This document shows positions 62,115 to 64,000 of a stretch of DNA of 64,000 nt, one piece after another; position 1 is the first letter of the stretch; every line of letters begins with the position of its first letter. The translations under genes and the position numbers were made by a program. Location of the stretch: positions 699,624-763,623 of the forward strand of contig NZ_JAHKKG010000005.1 in the NCBI RefSeq assembly GCF_018829635.1, read 5' to 3'. The stretch is from Paractinoplanes bogorensis (lineage in GTDB: Bacteria; Actinomycetota; Actinomycetes; Mycobacteriales; Micromonosporaceae). The notes beneath the pieces are model-generated. The model ran no database searches and was not told the origin of the DNA. It saw only the letters and a program-made list of their open reading frames with translations.

Positions 62115-63419
62115 GTGCCCCCGTCGCGTGTTCTCGCGTCCACTCTTGTCGTCGCCTTTTTCGCCCTCGCCGGGTGCGGGCTGGTGCCCGTCGACACCCC
62201 GCGGCGCAACACCACTGACCCCGCGACGGTGACCAGGTCGATCGCCGACGTCGAGCGGTTCTGGACCGCGCAGTTCGGCGAGGTCTCCGGTGGGGACGCT
62301 TTCGTCAAGGTCCAGGGTGGCTACTACCCGTACTCGAAGGCCGATCCGCCGCCCGCGTGCGGTGGTCAGCAGGCCGGGTACGAGCCGAACGCCTTCTACT
62401 GCCCGAGCGACGACTTCATCGCCTGGGACGCCCAGCAGCTGATCCCGCAGCTCGAACGCAACTACGGCCCGCTGCTGGTCGGCGTGGTGATGGCGCACGA
62501 GTACGGGCACGCCATCCAGGCCCGGATCGGCCCGTCCAACCAGCCCACGGTGGTGCTCGAGCAGCAGGCCGACTGCTACGCCGGGGCCTGGCTGGCCGAC
62601 GTGCTGGCCGGCCGGTCCACGGCGTTCAAGAACGTCACCCCGGCCCAGCTGGACGACGCGGTCGCGGGCGTGCTGACCCTGCGCGACCAGCCCGGCACGC
62701 CGGCCACGTCGGAGGGTGCGCACGGCAACGCGTTCGACCGCATCCGCGCCCTGCAGGACGGCGTGGACGAGGGCGTGACGACCTGCGCCGCCTACCGGGC
62801 CCGGAACCTGCCGGTGACCGAGATCCCGTTCAGCACCGAGGAAGAAGCCGCAAGCGGCGGCAACCTCGCCTACGACGACGCGGTGCAGCTGCTGGCCGAC
62901 GACGCGCAGTCGTACTGGCAGCGCACCTATCCCCAACTGACCGGATCCCCGTGGGCCGACCTGGCCGTGCAGCCCTTCCGGGCCGGCGAGCCACCGTCGT
63001 GCGACCAGCCCGACGCGTCGGCCGAGGGGCGCGCGTTCTACTGCCCGTCCGGCGACTTCGTGGCCTTCGACAGCACCGAGCTCGGCCCGTACCTGCACCA
63101 GGAGATCGGCGACTACGCGGTCGGGATGCTGCTGGGTGACCTGTTCGCCCGGGCCGCCCAGGAACGCCGGGGCGAGGCCACCCGTACGGAACAGGGCCAG
63201 CTCACGGTCGACTGCCTGGCCGGCTCCTGGACCAACGACATGATCACCCGGGACCAGTCGGACAGCCGGGTCCGCCTCTCCCCCGGCGACCTCGACGAGG
63301 CGGTGCAGGCGCTGCTGGCATTCGGCCGGGCCTCCGAGGGCGACGGGGCGACGGCCTTCGACCGTATCGCCGCCTACCGCGAGGGAGTCCTGAAAGGCCT
63401 GTCCGCGTGCACGAACTGA
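62115..63419 (+). CDS. Lipoprotein neutral zinc metallopeptidase (YpfJ-like)
   Basis: A 434-residue exported protein. The signal peptide ends in FFALAGCG, a lipobox about 20 residues from the start. The metallopeptidase part has VVMAHEYGHAIQARIG near residue 125 with HExxH and a downstream glutamate in LEQQADCYAGAWLADVLAG, the pattern of the neutral zinc metallopeptidase family. A second, similar but degenerate copy follows from about residue 270 (FYCPSGDFVAFDSTELGPYL, TVDCLAGSWTNDM), lacking the HExxH. The GTG at 62115 is best placed behind AGGAG; another GTG is at 62109. Confidence 0.87.
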   Translation: MPPSRVLASTLVVAFFALAGCGLVPVDTPRRNTTDPATVTRSIADVERFWTAQFGEVSGGDAFVKVQGGYYPYSKADPPPACGGQQAGYEPNAFYCPSDDFIAWDAQQLIPQLERNYGPLLVGVVMAHEYGHAIQARIGPSNQPTVVLEQQADCYAGAWLADVLAGRSTAFKNVTPAQLDDAVAGVLTLRDQPGTPATSEGAHGNAFDRIRALQDGVDEGVTTCAAYRARNLPVTEIPFSTEEEAASGGNLAYDDAVQLLADDAQSYWQRTYPQLTGSPWADLAVQPFRAGEPPSCDQPDASAEGRAFYCPSGDFVAFDSTELGPYLHQEIGDYAVGMLLGDLFARAAQERRGEATRTEQGQLTVDCLAGSWTNDMITRDQSDSRVRLSPGDLDEAVQALLAFGRASEGDGATAFDRIAAYREGVLKGLSACTN

Positions 63420-63464
63420 TCCGCCCACGTTTCCTGGCCGCTCGCACGAAACTAGAGTCGAGAC

Positions 63465-63797
63465 GTGCCGACGATCGTGGAGCTGCTCGCGTCGCCGGTG
63501 CATCGTTTCGAAGGGCGGCCGTCGGACGGGCCGCGGCCGGCGCCGCCGGGTGAGCTGGTGTCGTCGATACAGGTGCGGGCCGGGCTCGGCATCGTCGGCG
63601 ACCGCTACTTCAACCGCGCGGCCCACCGAGACGCCTCGGTCACGGTGATCAGCCAGGAGAGCCTTCCCTCCGGTACGGGTCTGGTCGCCGTCCGCCGCAA
63701 CATCCTGCTGGCCGGTCTGCCGGTCGACGACCTGGTGGGCTCGGTGCTGACCCTGGACTCGGGTGACGGCCCGATCCGGTTGCAGGTGAACCGCTAG
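63465..63797 (+). CDS. MOSC-like protein, C-terminally truncated
   Basis: A 110-residue protein whose sequence LGIVGDRYFNRAAHRDASVTVISQE and VRRNILLAGLPVDDLVGSVLTL matches the N-terminal two thirds of MOSC-domain proteins. Normal members continue after the VNR-type segment with about 35 more residues including the conserved cysteine (PCxWMD region); here a TAG stop comes right after LQVNR. The loss falls about 100 bases before the end of an IS110-like element, so the truncation may be linked to its insertion. Activity is doubtful without the cysteine. Confidence 0.7.
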   Translation: MPTIVELLASPVHRFEGRPSDGPRPAPPGELVSSIQVRAGLGIVGDRYFNRAAHRDASVTVISQESLPSGTGLVAVRRNILLAGLPVDDLVGSVLTLDSGDGPIRLQVNR

Positions 63798-63894
63798 GGT
63801 GCGTCTGGCGGAGCACGCGAGTCTGCGGTGCGGTCCAGGTGGTGGCTGACGTCGGCCGCAGGGCGGTCGCATACCGGTGATGCCCCTATGGATG

Positions 63895-64000
63895 TCAAGC
63901 GGGTGTGGTGATGGCCTGGGTGATGAGTTGGTAGAGCTCTCGGGCTATGTAGCGTTTGAGGCAGCGGATGGCTTCGCGGCGGGTCTTGCCTTCAGTGGTG
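63895..64000 (-). mobile_element. 3' end of an IS110-type transposase gene, partial
   Basis: Thirty-four codons read on the minus strand give TTEGKTRREAIRCLKRYIARELYQLI and end at the TGA at 63895-63897. GKTxREAIRxLKRxxAR is the typical tail of IS110-family DEDD/serine transposases. The gene enters from beyond the window edge. Just outside the stop, GACATCCATAGGGGCATC (63877-63895) is of the kind found at the ends of IS110/IS117 elements, so the element boundary is probably within 63798-63880. Confidence 0.78.

Overview
The window is high-GC DNA with dense, short-spaced genes, frequent ATGA/GTGA overlaps and many GTG starts, typical of a filamentous actinomycete. The 45.7-51.8 kb block (MerR / DUF151 nuclease / FtsR-like MerR / GarA-like FHA / GcvH / DUF881 / small basic protein / DUF881 / CDP-alcohol phosphatidyltransferase) has the gene order of mycobacterial Rv1830-Rv1822. 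Together with the other families present this suggests a Micromonosporaceae chromosome, perhaps Actinoplanes; the genus is an inference.

Layout. 0-5.4 kb: undecaprenyl-diphosphatase, a tyrosine recombinase, an ABC-F ATPase, a small lipoprotein, a TetR/SDR deletion scar and a quinone oxidoreductase. 5.6-9.7 kb: a compact siderophore operon (two IucA/IucC-type synthetases plus a PLP decarboxylase). 9.7-17.4 kb: small enzymes and regulators, including a Nudix and a DinB gene that converge on a 167-bp inverted-repeat element, a 2H phosphoesterase, an EamA exporter with a divergent Lrp regulator, peptide deformylase, a SigE-type sigma factor with a membrane partner, and a PabB-like enzyme. 17.5-20.5 kb: glycine decarboxylase P protein behind a glycine riboswitch. 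20.5-26.3 kb: YghZ-like reductase, two tandem RlaP-type nucleotidyltransferases, a repeat-flanked DUF1801 gene, a decayed pseudogene, an NTF2-like/MarR divergent pair and a lone AbiEii-type nucleotidyltransferase. 26.3-33.4 kb: a Ski2-like helicase, orphan KdpE, three alpha/beta hydrolases, TetR and AraC regulators. 33.5-36.2 kb: EcsC protein, a zinc-ribbon orphan, a second pseudogene of the same family as the one at 24 kb, and a VOC protein.

The most interesting region is 36.2-44.4 kb, an FxSxx-COOH (fxs) RiPP locus on the minus strand. It holds a 56-residue precursor ending FSSGI (44185-44355), a radical SAM/SPASM maturase fused to an HExxH domain, two TIR-domain proteins and a 1273-residue MinD-like / TIR-like / NB-ARC / TPR protein. 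The genes are almost contiguous and probably form one transcript. The NLR-like signalling proteins beside a modified peptide suggest a signalling or defence role, but the sequence does not prove it.

44.4-64 kb: a methyltransferase, the conserved division/metabolism cluster described above (gcvH lies here, 28 kb from gcvP; gcvT is not in the window), membrane proteins, an SDR, a WYL regulator, a MoxR-like ATPase plus VWA protein pair, PhzF, a second ABC-F protein, a zinc metallopeptidase lipoprotein, and a shortened MOSC gene next to the end of an IS110-type insertion sequence at the window edge. I saw no rRNA, tRNA or CRISPR array.
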